From assembly GCA_028281665.1 (NCBI GenBank), contig JANQJK010000003.1, forward strand, positions 62,001-126,000: a stretch of DNA of 64,000 nt, read 5' to 3'. The notes below the pieces were generated by a model that made no database searches, was not told the DNA's origin, and saw only the letters and a list, made by a program, of their open reading frames with translations. The DNA comes from Hyphococcus sp. (GTDB taxonomy: Bacteria > Pseudomonadota > Alphaproteobacteria > Caulobacterales > Parvularculaceae). Every line of letters starts with the position of its first letter. Position 1 is the stretch's first letter. Positions 1 through 9,947 of this stretch are shown one piece after another. A program made the position numbers and the translations under genes.

Positions 1-184
1 AGGCTGCGAAGGTGACGCCGATGCCGCTGTTCGGCTGACAGGCGGCCTGAACGCGATCGCCGTTAAAATCGGCGCCAAGCAGGTATTCAGTGTATTGCTG
101 ATCGCGAATGTTGCTGTCTTGCGCCTCTGCGCCGGCGACGAGGGCCAGCAGCGCGGCGAAAAAAATATTGATCAGACGCGGCAT
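1..184 (-). CDS. Exported protein of unknown function, N-terminal part only
   Basis: The reading frame is open from an ATG at 184 on the minus strand to the window edge, so the C-terminus is missing. It begins with an n-region and hydrophobic stretch (MPRLINIFFAALLALVAGAEA) typical of a Sec signal peptide, with likely cleavage before QDSN. A GGGGAG ribosome site lies 8 bases before the ATG. About 61 residues are visible and no family is recognised. The mature part contains one Cys (AACQPNSG). The periplasmic or secreted location is inferred from the signal only. Confidence 0.6.
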   Translation of the reverse strand, partial: MPRLINIFFAALLALVAGAEAQDSNIRDQQYTEYLLGADFNGDRVQAACQPNSGIGVTFAA

Positions 185-360
185 TGATCGTGCTCCCCAC
201 ATCCCCGTTTTCGGCGTCTCCTTTCCCCGAAAAGGAGGCGCGCGGCCCAAGGGTATTGGAAAAGCCTCCGGTCAATCAAGCGCCGACCCGGCGCCGGGCG
301 CGATGCGCCGGCGGCCGGGCGAGAATTGATCATTAAAATCACACGATTGCGACGCGCGCT

Positions 361-1362
361 TTAGTCCGTCACCGCAGCGTGCCAACTCGCATAGGGGCCC
401 TGGCCGAGAACTGCCGCCTGCACCTGAGCCAGCGCAGCATTGGCGCTTTGCGCTGCATCGGGCCGAGGATGCACGGCACGGCGCAACGGCCGCTTGCCCG
501 CGGGCATGGCCATGATTTCGGCGATCGCATGGGGCACGTCGATCGGGTTGGTCGACTGCCCGCCGGTCATGATCCCCCGCGCCATCTGGATGTGGGTTTC
601 GTAGCCCGCTTTTTTCTCGTCGTCGGTGCGCGCCAGCCACTCATCCGTATAGCGCCGGCCATTGTCCCAGATTTTGGTCGGGTAACCCCCCGGCTGAATG
701 ATGGTGATTTCGACGCCATGGGGCGCAAGCTCGTAAGCCATGGTTTCGAACAGCGCTTCCAGCCCGAATTTCGTCGCGCAATAAAGACCAACGCTCGGGA
801 CGACAAATCGGCCGAGCTGGGAGGAGACGTTGAAGATCTGGCCCGCGCCTTTTTCGCGCATCTTCGGCAGGGCGGCGTTGGCGACGCGCAGATAGCCGTA
901 GAGATTTGTCTCGAATATCAGCTTCGTGACTTCCATGTCGGAGAGTTCGACCGGCCCGGCGACGCCAATGCCGGCGTTGTTGACGACAACGTCGAGGGCG
1001 CCGCGCGCAATGCGTTCCGCTTCCGCAACGCCCGACGCGACCAGCGCGTCGTCGGTGACGTCGATCTCAACGACATGCAGGTCGAGGTCTTCATTCGCCG
1101 CGATGGTGAGGAGGTCGCGGGCTTCTTCCCGCGCGCCGCCGTCAAGGTTGCGCATGGAGGCGATAACGGTTGCGCCCATGCGGGCGAGGGTGAGCGCCGT
1201 CAGTCGTCCGAACCCGGAGCTTGTGCCGGTGATGAGGACCGAGCGGCCTGAAAAATCCAGGGCGGCGTCTTCCGCGCCTGCCGGCCTCGCAATCGAAGTG
1301 GCGGCGAAGGCGGAGGCGCCTGCAAGAAGCATTCGGCGGTTGGGGCCGGCGGTGGCGGACAT
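361..1362 (-). CDS. SDR-family oxidoreductase with Tat signal
   Basis: Short-chain dehydrogenase/reductase, 333 residues. The N-terminus NRRMLLAGASAFAATSIARP is a twin-arginine signal, so the enzyme is probably exported folded with its cofactor. The Rossmann motif TGTSSGFG is near residue 45, NNAG near 127, a catalytic Ser in the NVSSQLG segment, and the YxxxK pair in YCATK. The family uses NAD(P)H to oxidise or reduce hydroxyl or carbonyl groups; the substrate cannot be read here. An AGGAG site precedes the ATG by 7 bases. It is transcribed away from the alternative oxidase gene. An exported SDR is less common than cytosolic ones. Confidence 0.85.
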   Translation of the reverse strand: MSATAGPNRRMLLAGASAFAATSIARPAGAEDAALDFSGRSVLITGTSSGFGRLTALTLARMGATVIASMRNLDGGAREEARDLLTIAANEDLDLHVVEIDVTDDALVASGVAEAERIARGALDVVVNNAGIGVAGPVELSDMEVTKLIFETNLYGYLRVANAALPKMREKGAGQIFNVSSQLGRFVVPSVGLYCATKFGLEALFETMAYELAPHGVEITIIQPGGYPTKIWDNGRRYTDEWLARTDDEKKAGYETHIQMARGIMTGGQSTNPIDVPHAIAEIMAMPAGKRPLRRAVHPRPDAAQSANAALAQVQAAVLGQGPYASWHAAVTD

Positions 1363-1604
1363 AAGGACACTCCTGTTGCTACTATGCGTTGTCTGAGACC
1401 TTAACGCGAAGTCGCCGTGCGGTCAGGCGTTATCGTCACCGGCGATTGCTTTTTGTCCTTTGCCCGCGGCGGAAAAACCGGGCCGCACCACTCCCGGCCG
1501 CGCACGGACGGTTAAAGGCTCTGCTTCGATGTCCGGCAAATTGTCACACGGGATCGTCCGGGCCCGGCCGCTCGCTATATAGAGCGTGCAATGGGAGAAT
1601 GACG

Positions 1605-2291
1605 ATGCTTTACGCTCCTCCGACGGACCCTTTATCCGCTCACCGCGAACCGCGCGGGGTCCGGGACGTCATCGCTTTTCGCTTTACGAAAATGCTGCGC
1701 TTCTTTGCCGATGCGTTTTTTGCGGGACGCTACGGTCATCGGGCGATCGTTCTGGAAACCGTCGCCGCCGTGCCGGGCATGGTCGGCGGGATGTTGCAGC
1801 ATTTCCGGTCCCTGCGGCGCATGGAGAACGACGAGGGCTGGATCAAGACGCTGCTTGACGAGGCCGAGAACGAGCGCATGCATCTGATGACGTTCATCGA
1901 GATCGCGCAGCCCACATGGTTTGAGCGGTTTCTGGTTTTGATCGCCCAGGGCGCGTTCTTCTTCGGATACGGATTAATCTATCTGTTGTCGCCCATAACC
2001 GCGCATCGCATTGTCGGCTATTTCGAGGAAGAAGCGGTGTTCAGCTATTCCCAATATCTGCAACAGATTGACGCCGGGCAGGTCGAGAACGTCGCGGCCC
2101 CAAAAATCGCAATCGATTATTGGAAATTGCCGCCGGAAGCGAGACTGCGCGACGTCGTCATCGCCGTGCGCGCCGATGAGGCGGGCCACCGCGACGTTAA
2201 TCACGCGCTGGCCGACGCCTATCTCGAAACGGACAGGCCCGCGGCGCGGCGCAATGTAATTGCGGAGATCAGCGCCGCGGAAGGCGCCTAA
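1605..2291 (+). CDS. aox: Alternative oxidase (ubiquinol oxidase, di-iron)
   Basis: Cyanide-insensitive ubiquinol oxidase of the AOX family, which reduces oxygen to water without pumping protons. The four iron-ligand regions are all visible: [37 protein letters not shown] and [13 protein letters not shown] hydrophobic segment ([20 protein letters not shown]) fits interfacial membrane binding. I chose the ATG at 1605 because GGGAG lies 7 bases upstream; an ATG two codons earlier at 1599 is too close to it. This gives 228 residues, the usual bacterial length. Its stop overlaps the stop of convergent rpoH by 3 bases. The oxidase is found only sporadically in bacteria. Confidence 0.92.
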   Translation: MLYAPPTDPLSAHREPRGVRDVIAFRFTKMLRFFADAFFAGRYGHRAIVLETVAAVPGMVGGMLQHFRSLRRMENDEGWIKTLLDEAENERMHLMTFIEIAQPTWFERFLVLIAQGAFFFGYGLIYLLSPITAHRIVGYFEEEAVFSYSQYLQQIDAGQVENVAAPKIAIDYWKLPPEARLRDVVIAVRADEAGHRDVNHALADAYLETDRPAARRNVIAEISAAEGA

Positions 2292-3208
2292 GCCTGAACC
2301 TCTTCCACGTCCCGCGGCTGCCTGGCTTCCTTGTCCATGCGCTTCATGGCTTTTTGCAGCTTTTCGAACGCGCGCACTTCGATCTGGCGAACGCGCTCGC
2401 GGGATACATTGTAGACCTGGCTTAATTCTTCGAGCGTAGACGGATTATCCTTCAGGCGCCGCTCGGTAAGAATGTGCTGCTCGCGCTCGTTGAGGGTCGC
2501 CAAGGCCTGCTCAAGCAGCCCCATGCGCATGTCATACTCGTCGTCCCGGGCGAGCTTGGCTTCCGGATTGACGGCGTTCTCGTCAACCAGCCAGTCCTGC
2601 CATTCGCCGCCGCCTTCCGCGTCCTTGCCCATGGGCGCGTTGAGCGAGGCTTCCCCGCCGGACATGCGCCGGTTCATGGAAATCACGTCGTCATGGGTGA
2701 CGCCCAGCTTCGAGGCGATATGCTCAACCTGATCGGGGCGCAGATCGCCATCGTCGACAGCTTCGATCTGGCCTTTGATCTTGCGCAGGTTGAAGAAGAG
2801 TTTCTTCTGCGCCGCGGTGGTGCCGATCTTCACGAGACTCCACGAACGCAGGACATATTCCTGGATCGACGCGCGGATCCACCACATCGCATAAGTCGCG
2901 AGGCGGAACCCTTTTTCCGGATCGAACTTCTTGACCGCCTGCATCAGGCCCACATTGCCTTCGGAAATCACCTCGCCGATGGGCAGGCCGTAGCCGCGAT
3001 AGCCCATGGCGATCTTGGCGACGAGCCGCAGGTGCGACGTGATCAGTTTCTGGGCGGCGTCGGGGTCTTCATGCTCGGCGAAGCGTTTCGCGAGCATGTA
3101 TTCTTCGTCCTTTTCCAGCATCGGAAATTTCCGGATTTCCGCGAGATACCGTGAGAGCGATCCCTCGGGGGTCAGCGCGGCGCCGGTGGTGGTCAGTGCG
3201 TTCGCCAT
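2288..3208 (-). CDS. rpoH: RNA polymerase heat-shock sigma factor RpoH
   Basis: Sigma-32, which directs RNA polymerase to heat-shock promoters. Region 2 carries [19 protein letters not shown] and [14 protein letters not shown], the -10 recognition stretch reads [17 protein letters not shown], and the RpoH box ([11 protein letters not shown]) is intact. Region 4 ([19 protein letters not shown]) ends the protein. The start MANALTTTG at 3208 gives 306 residues, normal for the family; the frame stays open 32 codons further up, but GGAGAG lies just before 3208 and the extra stretch is Arg/Lys rich and unlike RpoH. A heat-shock-type promoter upstream suggests autoregulation. Confidence 0.95.
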   Translation of the reverse strand: MANALTTTGAALTPEGSLSRYLAEIRKFPMLEKDEEYMLAKRFAEHEDPDAAQKLITSHLRLVAKIAMGYRGYGLPIGEVISEGNVGLMQAVKKFDPEKGFRLATYAMWWIRASIQEYVLRSWSLVKIGTTAAQKKLFFNLRKIKGQIEAVDDGDLRPDQVEHIASKLGVTHDDVISMNRRMSGGEASLNAPMGKDAEGGGEWQDWLVDENAVNPEAKLARDDEYDMRMGLLEQALATLNEREQHILTERRLKDNPSTLEELSQVYNVSRERVRQIEVRAFEKLQKAMKRMDKEARQPRDVEEVQA

Positions 3209-3364
3209 GGCTTTTCTTTCTCTCCTTTTAACGCGCCGCTTCGTCGCCGGTTTTCCGGTCGTTTTTCTGGCGCCGGCGCGCCCCGCTTGAGGGCGCGTCA
3301 TCATTCGCGCGGGTCCGTTGGTTTTGAAGTCCCCACAAAATACGCCGCTACGGGCGCTTTGGAC

Positions 3365-3396
3365 CTCATATAGGCACTCTAACGCGCATTCCCAAG
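3365..3396 (-). promoter_or_regulatory. Probable sigma-32 promoter of rpoH
   Basis: On the minus strand CTTG (3396-3393) is followed after 18 bases by CCTATATGAG (3374-3365). This matches the alphaproteobacterial heat-shock consensus CTTG-N17/18-CYTATNTNNG at every fixed base. The start point would lie about 150 bases before the rpoH ATG, so the gene has a long leader. The rest of the 338 bases between rpoH and the kinase end shows no gene. Confidence 0.6.
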
Positions 3397-3546
3397 GATT
3401 CCGCCGCGAATTGCAGCATTTACAAGGGATTTTCGCCCATTTTGTGGCGATTTCCCAGTCACAAGGCCCTCTCCCGGACGCAAATAGGCGTGAATAGCGG
3501 GCGGGCTGCGGAGGGCCGGAACGCGGTCAAAATGGCCGGGAACGGC

Positions 3547-5994
3547 CTATGCGGCGCCCGATCTTCCCGCCCTTACCGCCGACCACCTTGCGAGCGCCTC
3601 ATCGAGATCCTGTTTGCGAACCGGTTTGGTCAGGCAGTCATTCATGCCTGCGGCGAGGAACCGTTCGCGGTCGCCGGCGAGGGCGTGCGCCGTCAAAGCG
3701 ACGATCGGCGTTTCGGGCTTTCCTTCGTTCGCCTCGCGCGCCCGTATCGCCTTGGCGGCCTCCGTGCCGTCCATGTGCGGCATGGAGATATCCATAAGGA
3801 CGACATCGTAATCTTTGGACTCGCTTGCCTCGCATGCCTCGCGGCCGTCTTCGGCGAAGTCGACCTCGTAATGCGTTTTTTCGATCATGTTCTCGATGAC
3901 CATGCGGTTGACCGCGTTGTCCTCGGCCACCAGCACCCGCGGCCTGTTGCTGACGCGCGTGTTTTCTGCCGGAGCGATCGCCTCGTCCTCCGCGCCGACG
4001 TCGGCGATCGTTTCCTTGAGCCTGGAGATGTTCTGGTCCGTTACGGCCTTTGCGATTGTATCGGCCAGCAGCGATGCGCGAACCGGTTTGGTCAGGATTT
4101 CCTCAACGCCGCTGTTGCGAAACTCTTTGACTGTATGGAATTCATCGACCGACGACAGAACAATGATGGTGAAGTCAGCGAAGCCGGGAAGCGCCTTTAT
4201 CTTGCGAGCGAGTTCGGCGCCGTCCATGTCGGGCATCTGAAAATCGATCAGCGCGAGATCGAACGGCTTCTGCCCGTCTCGCATATGCAGGATTTCCAGC
4301 GCCTTCGCGCCGGACGCTGCGGAGACGGTCCGTATGCCCCAGCTCGCCAGTTGTTCTTCCACGATCTGCCGATTGACCGGGAGATCGTCGACAATCAGCA
4401 CGTCAAGCCCGTCCATGCCGCCAGGCTGCGGGTCCTGTTCCGGGCGCTCGTTTGAAACGGGCAGATCAACGCATATCCGGAATTTCGATCCCTTGCCCGG
4501 CTCGCTGTCCACGTCGATTGCGCCGCCCATGGCCTCGACAAGGTTTTTCGCGATGGTGAGACCGAGCCCGGTGCCGCCATACTTTCGGGTTGTGCTTCCC
4601 TCCGCCTGGGTAAACTGTTCAAAGACCAGTTTCGCTTTGTCGGCCGGGATGCCGATGCCGGTGTCTTCGACAACGATTTGCAGGGCGAGGCGGCCGTCGC
4701 GGACCGTTCCCGTCGCATCGATCAGGACGAACCCTTCATGGGTGAACTTGATCGCGTTACCCACAAGGTTTGTCAGAATTTGCCGAATGCGTCCGCCGTC
4801 TCCTTCGACCATTTCCGGCAAACCCGGATGGCAACGCACGACGAGTTCGATGTTCTTTTCCCGCGCCCCGGTGACCAGCAGCGCCGCAACGTCTTCCAGG
4901 GCGCCTTTGAGATGAAACGGCGTCGGATCAAGCTCCATCTTTCCGGCTTCGATTTTCGAGAAGTCGAGAATGTCGTTGATGATGGTGAGAAGTGCGGAGC
5001 CGGATTTGTGTATTGTTTCGGCGAACATGCGCTGTTTTTTATCAAGCGGGGTGTTTTGCAGAAGCTCCGTCATGCCGAGCACGCCGTTCATCGGCGTTCG
5101 AATCTCGTGGCTCATATTCGCCAGGAACTCCGACTTGGCCCGGTTTGAGCGTTCCGCGTCGATGCGTTCGCGTTCGCTTCGCTCGGCCCGTCGGCGCGCC
5201 TGCCGGCCGAGTTCGAGGTTCCGCGTCATGTCGTTGAACGCATGATAGAGATCGCCGATTTCGTCGTCGCGGTTCACGTCCATCGTGCGCCCGTACTCGC
5301 CGCTGCTGATGCGTTTCGCCTCATTGGCCAGGCGCATGATCGGCCGGCTCAGGCGGTTGCCGATGGAGACTGAGGCAAAGGCCCCCACAACCATGGCGGC
5401 GGCGCCGAACAGGCAGAGTACGAGCAGCATTTCATAGGCGTATCGCTGATTTGACGCATGCAATTCGGATTTCGCCGCGGCAACCTCTTTTTCGATGTCC
5501 CTGATCGCACGGCGAAACTGAAACCCGCCGACGAGCTGGCCGTCGATCAAAATAGGTTGGGTGGTGACGATGAAGCCGTCGCGAAACTCAAACTCGGCGG
5601 GCGCTTGTTGCATCGGATCCGACGGCGCGGAAATCTCGAAGCGTTGCGCATTAAAGCCAAAGGCGCCCTTCGAGATATCGACCCCGTTGTGATCGAAGAC
5701 GACAAGGGATTTCAGGTCATGCGCCATGCGCAGAAAAACGACATCTCTCGTAACGCCCTCGAAGTCATAAACGTATAGCCGCTCGCTGAAGCGTTCCGTA
5801 AGGACGGAGGCGAAAAAAGCCGCGTCCTTCCGCTCTTCGTCTTGCAGGCCGCGCTCAACGACTTCGGCCGACGCGGCTTCCATGTCGCGTACGGAGCGCT
5901 GAAATTCCAGATAAAACACGACGCATCCGGCGCCGATGCAGGCCGCAATAATGCTGACGATTGTCAGCGCATATCTCGTTCCGAGTTTACTCAT
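3547..5994 (-). CDS. Hybrid sensor histidine kinase with two receiver domains
   Basis: Inner-membrane kinase of 815 residues. Order: TM helix about 9-29, periplasmic sensor about 30-190, second TM about 193-213, HAMP, HisKA with the phospho-His in [10 protein letters not shown] (residue 296), HATPase_c with N, G1 (DTGIGIP) and G2 (GGTGLGL) boxes, a first REC ([17 protein letters not shown]) and a second REC ([18 protein letters not shown]). Both receivers keep the acceptor Asp. Its start overlaps the end of the upstream PhnD-like gene by 8 bases, so the two are translated together and the binding protein is probably the ligand sensor. There is no HPt domain, so an outside phosphotransfer protein is needed. 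Confidence 0.93.
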   Translation of the reverse strand: MSKLGTRYALTIVSIIAACIGAGCVVFYLEFQRSVRDMEAASAEVVERGLQDEERKDAAFFASVLTERFSERLYVYDFEGVTRDVVFLRMAHDLKSLVVFDHNGVDISKGAFGFNAQRFEISAPSDPMQQAPAEFEFRDGFIVTTQPILIDGQLVGGFQFRRAIRDIEKEVAAAKSELHASNQRYAYEMLLVLCLFGAAAMVVGAFASVSIGNRLSRPIMRLANEAKRISSGEYGRTMDVNRDDEIGDLYHAFNDMTRNLELGRQARRRAERSERERIDAERSNRAKSEFLANMSHEIRTPMNGVLGMTELLQNTPLDKKQRMFAETIHKSGSALLTIINDILDFSKIEAGKMELDPTPFHLKGALEDVAALLVTGAREKNIELVVRCHPGLPEMVEGDGGRIRQILTNLVGNAIKFTHEGFVLIDATGTVRDGRLALQIVVEDTGIGIPADKAKLVFEQFTQAEGSTTRKYGGTGLGLTIAKNLVEAMGGAIDVDSEPGKGSKFRICVDLPVSNERPEQDPQPGGMDGLDVLIVDDLPVNRQIVEEQLASWGIRTVSAASGAKALEILHMRDGQKPFDLALIDFQMPDMDGAELARKIKALPGFADFTIIVLSSVDEFHTVKEFRNSGVEEILTKPVRASLLADTIAKAVTDQNISRLKETIADVGAEDEAIAPAENTRVSNRPRVLVAEDNAVNRMVIENMIEKTHYEVDFAEDGREACEASESKDYDVVLMDISMPHMDGTEAAKAIRAREANEGKPETPIVALTAHALAGDRERFLAAGMNDCLTKPVRKQDLDEALARWSAVRAGRSGAA

Positions 5995-6955
5995 TGGCTA
6001 AGAGGTGCGTACGGCTCCGCTTGACCATTTCGGCGAGCGTTCGCAGGCGTTGGTCATGGGTTTGCGATAACGGGGAGAAGGCGCCGACTGACCTGTTCGG
6101 TTCGCCGCCGGAGCGATTGAGAGAGTCGAGGATTGCAGCTTCAAGCGCCGCCGCCTTACGGCTGGTCATGGTCAGATATCCGTAATGGGGCTGCCTTTCG
6201 TCGAATATGATGCGAAAGTTTTCCCGCGCTTCCGGCGGCGCCACGTCGTCATCTTCCCAGTCTTCCCGGCCAAAGGCGATTGCGTCCACGAGACCGTGAT
6301 AGAGCCATGCCGTCATGTTTTCCCGATGGCCGGAAAAAGACACGTTCACACGGTCCGCCTTCGGCGTGGCGCGTATGCTCTCGGCATACGAAAGATCGAG
6401 CCCGCGGGACAGCAGCAACCAGGCGGGAGAGAAAAACCTTTTTCTCTGCCGTACATTCTCGAACGCAATATGACGCCCGCGCAAATCTTCGAGAGAATGT
6501 ATGGGAGAGTCCTTGCGAACGACAAGTATGATATCGGAACTCGTGAAATCGGGGCCCGCGCTTTGAAAGACTGCCGCCGTCGAGTTAATCGACAGGACCT
6601 TAACTATCGCAAGGCCGTGAGAAACGACCATATCGACGCGTCGCTCGTCGATCAGCTTCTGCAATTCTCCGTTTGTGTCGGCGATCTCAAACTTGACGCT
6701 CGAAATCCCGTGCGGCGCGAGGCCGGCCTGTAGTCGCTTCGCCATGTATGCCTCGTCCTCGTCTTCGAGGGAGACAGTCGCGCCGACGACAAGAGTTTGA
6801 GGATCGGAATGCTCATATGCCGCGCTGCCGGTGATACGCGCGTCTGCAAATAAGGCGCATAAGGAAAAAATGACGGCGATCGCGAAGGGCCGCAATTGCG
6901 CCGCCGCTGGCAAGGTCTTCAGCCCGGTCAGGCAGGACTGTTTCAATATACCCAT
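5987..6955 (-). CDS. PhnD-like periplasmic substrate-binding protein
   Basis: Exported protein of 322 residues with a hydrophobic stretch near 25-40 ([18 protein letters not shown]). The body follows the phosphate/phosphonate-binding PhnD fold family: [20 protein letters not shown], then DMVVSHG, then [22 protein letters not shown], and [10 protein letters not shown]. In this family such proteins usually feed an ABC transporter, but no permease or ATPase lies nearby. Instead the gene overlaps a hybrid histidine kinase, which points to a periplasmic sensor partner. The ligand is unknown. The 165 bases beyond its start hold no gene. Confidence 0.8.
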   Translation of the reverse strand: MGILKQSCLTGLKTLPAAAQLRPFAIAVIFSLCALFADARITGSAAYEHSDPQTLVVGATVSLEDEDEAYMAKRLQAGLAPHGISSVKFEIADTNGELQKLIDERRVDMVVSHGLAIVKVLSINSTAAVFQSAGPDFTSSDIILVVRKDSPIHSLEDLRGRHIAFENVRQRKRFFSPAWLLLSRGLDLSYAESIRATPKADRVNVSFSGHRENMTAWLYHGLVDAIAFGREDWEDDDVAPPEARENFRIIFDERQPHYGYLTMTSRKAAALEAAILDSLNRSGGEPNRSVGAFSPLSQTHDQRLRTLAEMVKRSRTHLLANE

Positions 6956-7101
6956 GTATTCTTTGTTTCCCGCGCCGTCCGTATAATTAACTGCGAGAGT
7001 TTAGTCATAAGAACGACAAGGGAGAGTTAAATACGGCGCAATTGGCGTCGAATAGTTGCTATGCCGTGCTCCGGGTCGGGACGCGTCGGGTTAACGAAAC
7101 G

Positions 7102-7128
7102 TTTCCTGAGGCGTTGCGCCTCAGGAAA
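7102..7128 (-). terminator. Hairpin at the end of the pseudouridine synthase gene
   Basis: A perfect 12-bp stem (TTTCCTGAGGCG and its complement) closes a 3-base loop. The stop codon of the RluD-like gene (7123-7121) lies inside the stem. The run of T after the stem is weak on the minus strand, so termination efficiency is uncertain. Confidence 0.5.
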
Positions 7129-8176
7129 GGGCGCGGAGCGCCGCAAGGAGATCCTGACAGTCTGCCGGCGCCGGCCGTTCGAAACGCAGCGCCTCGCCGG
7201 TGATCGGATGGGTAAACCCCAGCACTTTCGCGTGGAGGGCCTGGCGGCGGAATTTTCTGACCGCCGCAATGGCGCGATCGGCGTCGGGCTCGCCGGGTTT
7301 GAGGCCCGCAAGTCCGGGCCCGCGGCCATAGACCGGATCGCCGATCAGGGGGTGGCCGATGGAACTCAAATGCACGCGAATCTGGTGGGTGCGTCCCGTT
7401 TCGAGACGGCATTCGAGGAGCGAGGCCAGCGCGTCCCCTTTCAGTTTTGCGCGCCCGCGTCCGAACGTCTCGACGACTTTGTAATGGGTCACCGCACGGC
7501 GCGGGTTGAAATGCGTTTGCTCGTTGACGACCGCCATTTTTTTGCGGTCGTTCTTTGCCCGGGCGAGCGCCGCGTCGATCACGCCGACGCCCGGCCGCGG
7601 CGCGCCGACGGCGATGGCCAGATAGACCCGTTCGATATCATGGGCGGAGAAAGCGGCGCCGAGGCCCTGATGGGCCTTGTCGTTTTTGGCGACCACCAGA
7701 AGGCCGGACGTTTCCTTGTCGATGCGATGGACAATGCCGGGCCGCGCCACGCCGCCAATGCCGGAAAGCGATGGACCGCAATGATGAATGAGCGCGTTGA
7801 CAAGGGTGCCGGTCCAGTTCCCCGCAGCCGGGTGGACGACCATGCCGGCGCGCTTGTTGACGACGATCAGATCGTCGTCCTCATAAACGACGTCGAGGGG
7901 GATCGCTTCGCTGCGGGGGGCGGGGTCGGCGGCGGCCGGCACGACGAGGCGGACGGTTTCGTCCTCGCGCAGTTTCCAGGACGGGTCGTCAAAAGTCGCG
8001 CCGTCCTTCTCAAGGGCCCCGCCTTCGATCAGCGCTTTCAGGCGGGTCCGGGTGAGGGTTTCGATCCGCTCCGACAACCATTTATCAAGCCTTGCCCCGG
8101 CATCATCGGAGCCGGCGGCAAATTCGTAAACGTCCTCGCCGTCGCGAGGCTTGAGCGTGTCGTCATCGCAGGTCAT
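7121..8176 (-). CDS. rluD: RluA/RluD-family 23S rRNA pseudouridine synthase
   Basis: 351 residues that convert specific uridines of large-subunit rRNA to pseudouridine in the cytosol. An S4 RNA-binding domain covers about residues 25-85 (GARLDKWLSERIETLTRTRL). The catalytic domain has the motif HRIDKETSGLLVVAKND with the essential Asp, then RTHQIRVHLSSIGHPLIGD near 255. The S4 domain plus length fit RluD (positions 1911/1915/1917 in E. coli), but RluC-type specificity cannot be excluded. The gene is divergent from the small membrane protein at 8242. Confidence 0.88.
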   Translation of the reverse strand: MTCDDDTLKPRDGEDVYEFAAGSDDAGARLDKWLSERIETLTRTRLKALIEGGALEKDGATFDDPSWKLREDETVRLVVPAAADPAPRSEAIPLDVVYEDDDLIVVNKRAGMVVHPAAGNWTGTLVNALIHHCGPSLSGIGGVARPGIVHRIDKETSGLLVVAKNDKAHQGLGAAFSAHDIERVYLAIAVGAPRPGVGVIDAALARAKNDRKKMAVVNEQTHFNPRRAVTHYKVVETFGRGRAKLKGDALASLLECRLETGRTHQIRVHLSSIGHPLIGDPVYGRGPGLAGLKPGEPDADRAIAAVRKFRRQALHAKVLGFTHPITGEALRFERPAPADCQDLLAALRALS

Positions 8177-8241
8177 AAGCGGCTTCAGCGCCTAGGCGCG
8201 CGCTGGGCCAGAGTCAAACGGCGCCGAGAGGAGCAAACGGC

Positions 8242-8712
8242 ATGCAGACGAAACCGGCGGGCGCGCAGCGCCAGGAAGAGGAGCCTTTAGAGCTTAAAAG
8301 CGCGTCGACCTTCGGGGATATTGCGCAGTCGATCGGGTCGCGCAATCTGATGATCATTATCGTGACGATGCCGCTCGTTTTTCTTGCGGTGGTTGCCGGG
8401 ATCATTGCGGTTTTCGGCGGCGACGATGCGGAGGTCGCGTCTGAGGTCGCTTCGAGCGCGGCGACCTCTGCGGCTGTTGAAAGGCTTGCCGAGCCGGCGC
8501 CCGCCCGCGGCGCCGCCGGCGCAACGGCGATCTCCGCTGCGCCGTCCGCCATCGGCCTCGCCCCCGGTTCGGACGTTACCGCCATGTCTCTCGACGGCGA
8601 CCGTCTCGCCCTGCGCGTCGACGGGCCGGGCGGCGTTTCCATTGTGATCTACGATCTTTCCGCCGGCGCGGTTATCCAGACCATTCCCGTCACGCAGACG
8701 GTCGCCAATTAG
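8242..8712 (+). CDS. Single-pass membrane protein of unknown function
   Basis: 156 residues. A cytosolic N-tail of about 35 residues precedes one strong TM helix (LMIIIVTMPLVFLAVVAGII). A low-complexity Ala/Glu/Ser linker follows, then a small folded segment of about 50 residues (GSDVTAMSLDGDRLALRVDG, then VIYDLSAGAVIQTIPV) with beta-propeller-blade-like spacing. GAGGAG lies 9 bases before the ATG. No family is recognised. It stands alone between two minus-strand genes. Confidence 0.65.
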   Translation: MQTKPAGAQRQEEEPLELKSASTFGDIAQSIGSRNLMIIIVTMPLVFLAVVAGIIAVFGGDDAEVASEVASSAATSAAVERLAEPAPARGAAGATAISAAPSAIGLAPGSDVTAMSLDGDRLALRVDGPGGVSIVIYDLSAGAVIQTIPVTQTVAN

Positions 8713-8749
8713 GGATGCGATTGCAGCGCCTGGCCGCGCAATCCGGATT

Positions 8750-9367
8750 TCAGGCCGGCTCGCCGAACCATCGGCGTTTCGCCGATCGGACATAGGCGAA
8801 GACGAGGCCCGCGCCGAGGACGCCGGAAATCGCCATGGAGACGGAGAACAGCGTCCAGAATGTGCGCAGGCTGTCGATCTGGGGGCCGAGCCCGCGGGTG
8901 AACACTTCCGCAATCGCCGCCAGCGCCACCCCGAAGTAAGACCAGCTCATCAATTCGATATGGGTTTCCAGCGCCTTGCGCCCGCGCGTCGCCCCATAGA
9001 TGACGATGGCAATGAGGGCGCCCGCCGAGGTGATCAGGCTGACGGCGGCGGCCACATGGAAGAAATTCGGCCCGCCCGTAAATTCATACATCACCAGCGC
9101 TGTAGCATTGGTAGTCAGCATGGCGAAAATGTAAACGAGGCCGAGCAGCCTGTGGGCAATGTCGCCCTTTCGGCGCATGAGCACGGCGGCGCCGACGACG
9201 AGCGCGGCGATCGCCGTATACATGTGCAGATGCCCCAGCGCGTCATTCGACCAGTCCCAGAAGGCGTAAGCCGCCTGCCAGTCGATCCCTTTTTCCAGGA
9301 ATTCACTGAGCCAGCCCGGCGCGGTATCGACGGCGCTGTGGAGATCGTATGGCATTGTCTGTTTCAT
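8750..9367 (-). CDS. DUF2306-like multi-pass membrane protein
   Basis: 205 residues from the ATG at 9367, which lies after the stop of the upstream gene; the longer frame to 9445 would overlap it. About five to six TM helices are visible, starting with HLHMYTAIAALVVGAAVLM. The loop RRKGDIAHRLLGLVYIFAM matches the HRxxGxxY pattern of DUF2306 membrane proteins. Function is unknown. It sits 31 bases after the DUF1579-like gene on the same strand and probably shares its transcript. Confidence 0.65.
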   Translation of the reverse strand: MKQTMPYDLHSAVDTAPGWLSEFLEKGIDWQAAYAFWDWSNDALGHLHMYTAIAALVVGAAVLMRRKGDIAHRLLGLVYIFAMLTTNATALVMYEFTGGPNFFHVAAAVSLITSAGALIAIVIYGATRGRKALETHIELMSWSYFGVALAAIAEVFTRGLGPQIDSLRTFWTLFSVSMAISGVLGAGLVFAYVRSAKRRWFGEPA

Positions 9368-9398
9368 GGTTTTGAAATCCCGTTGCCGCGCGATGCGC

Positions 9399-9947
9399 CT
9401 AATTAATCCGTGTAAGGCGCATTTCCATGGTTTGCCGGCAATCATCGTCGCGGCAATAGGATCCGGTTTCGAGCCAGGCGCCGTCCCAGGCGCCGTCGTC
9501 GGTTAACTGCGCGACGTATCGCATCTCCGCGCCGGGGCCGGCGGGATGCGACCACGTGAAACTGTTTTCGGCGACTGCCGGCGTTGTTCGGGTCTGGCGC
9601 CCTTCCTTGACGAAGGCGTCGAAATGATATCGCCGTCCATAGGCGTCATAGGAAAAGACGCCGATGGCGTGATGGGCGTCGATGCGCGCGCCGTCGTCCC
9701 CTTCGCTCCAGCCGCGGCCTTCGATCAGCAGGATCAGGCCGCCGAGCTTCGGCTCAATGGTCTCGCGGACGGTGAACGTTTCTGTCTCCCCATCGGAACC
9801 GGCGCGCCAGCCTTCGCCCTCCCATTCGCCCACCAGCCACTGGAGTTTCGCCATGGCGGCCTTCACCGTCGGGGCCGGGGTCGGCGTTGGGGGCTGAGGC
9901 GGTTGCGACTGGGGCTCAGCCTGCAAGCGGGCCGCGGCGAGCGTCAT
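9399..9947 (-). CDS. DUF1579-like protein, probably exported, start uncertain
   Basis: The ATG at 9947 gives 182 residues. After a Pro/Gln-rich segment comes LQWLVGEWEGEGWRAG, then a beta-rich body with DAHHAIGVFSYDAYGRRYHFDAF, as in DUF1579/THAP4-like barrel proteins that bind small hydrophobic ligands or heme. The N-terminus MTLAAARLQAEPQ looks like the last third of a signal peptide. The ribosome site and the missing first part lie in another frame just upstream (9988), suggesting a frameshift or a coupled leader. It may form an operon with the DUF2306-like gene. Confidence 0.6.
   Translation of the reverse strand: MTLAAARLQAEPQSQPPQPPTPTPAPTVKAAMAKLQWLVGEWEGEGWRAGSDGETETFTVRETIEPKLGGLILLIEGRGWSEGDDGARIDAHHAIGVFSYDAYGRRYHFDAFVKEGRQTRTTPAVAENSFTWSHPAGPGAEMRYVAQLTDDGAWDGAWLETGSYCRDDDCRQTMEMRLTRIN

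Noticed and set aside
379-1251. 290-codon frame on the plus strand
   Set aside because: Antisense shadow of the SDR gene in GC-rich DNA; its product shows no family features.
1541-1581. TTGTCA and TATATA as a promoter of the alternative oxidase gene
   Set aside because: The two elements are 29 bases apart, too far for a normal promoter.
7061-8290. 409-codon frame on the plus strand
   Set aside because: Antisense to the well-recognised pseudouridine synthase; composition-driven.
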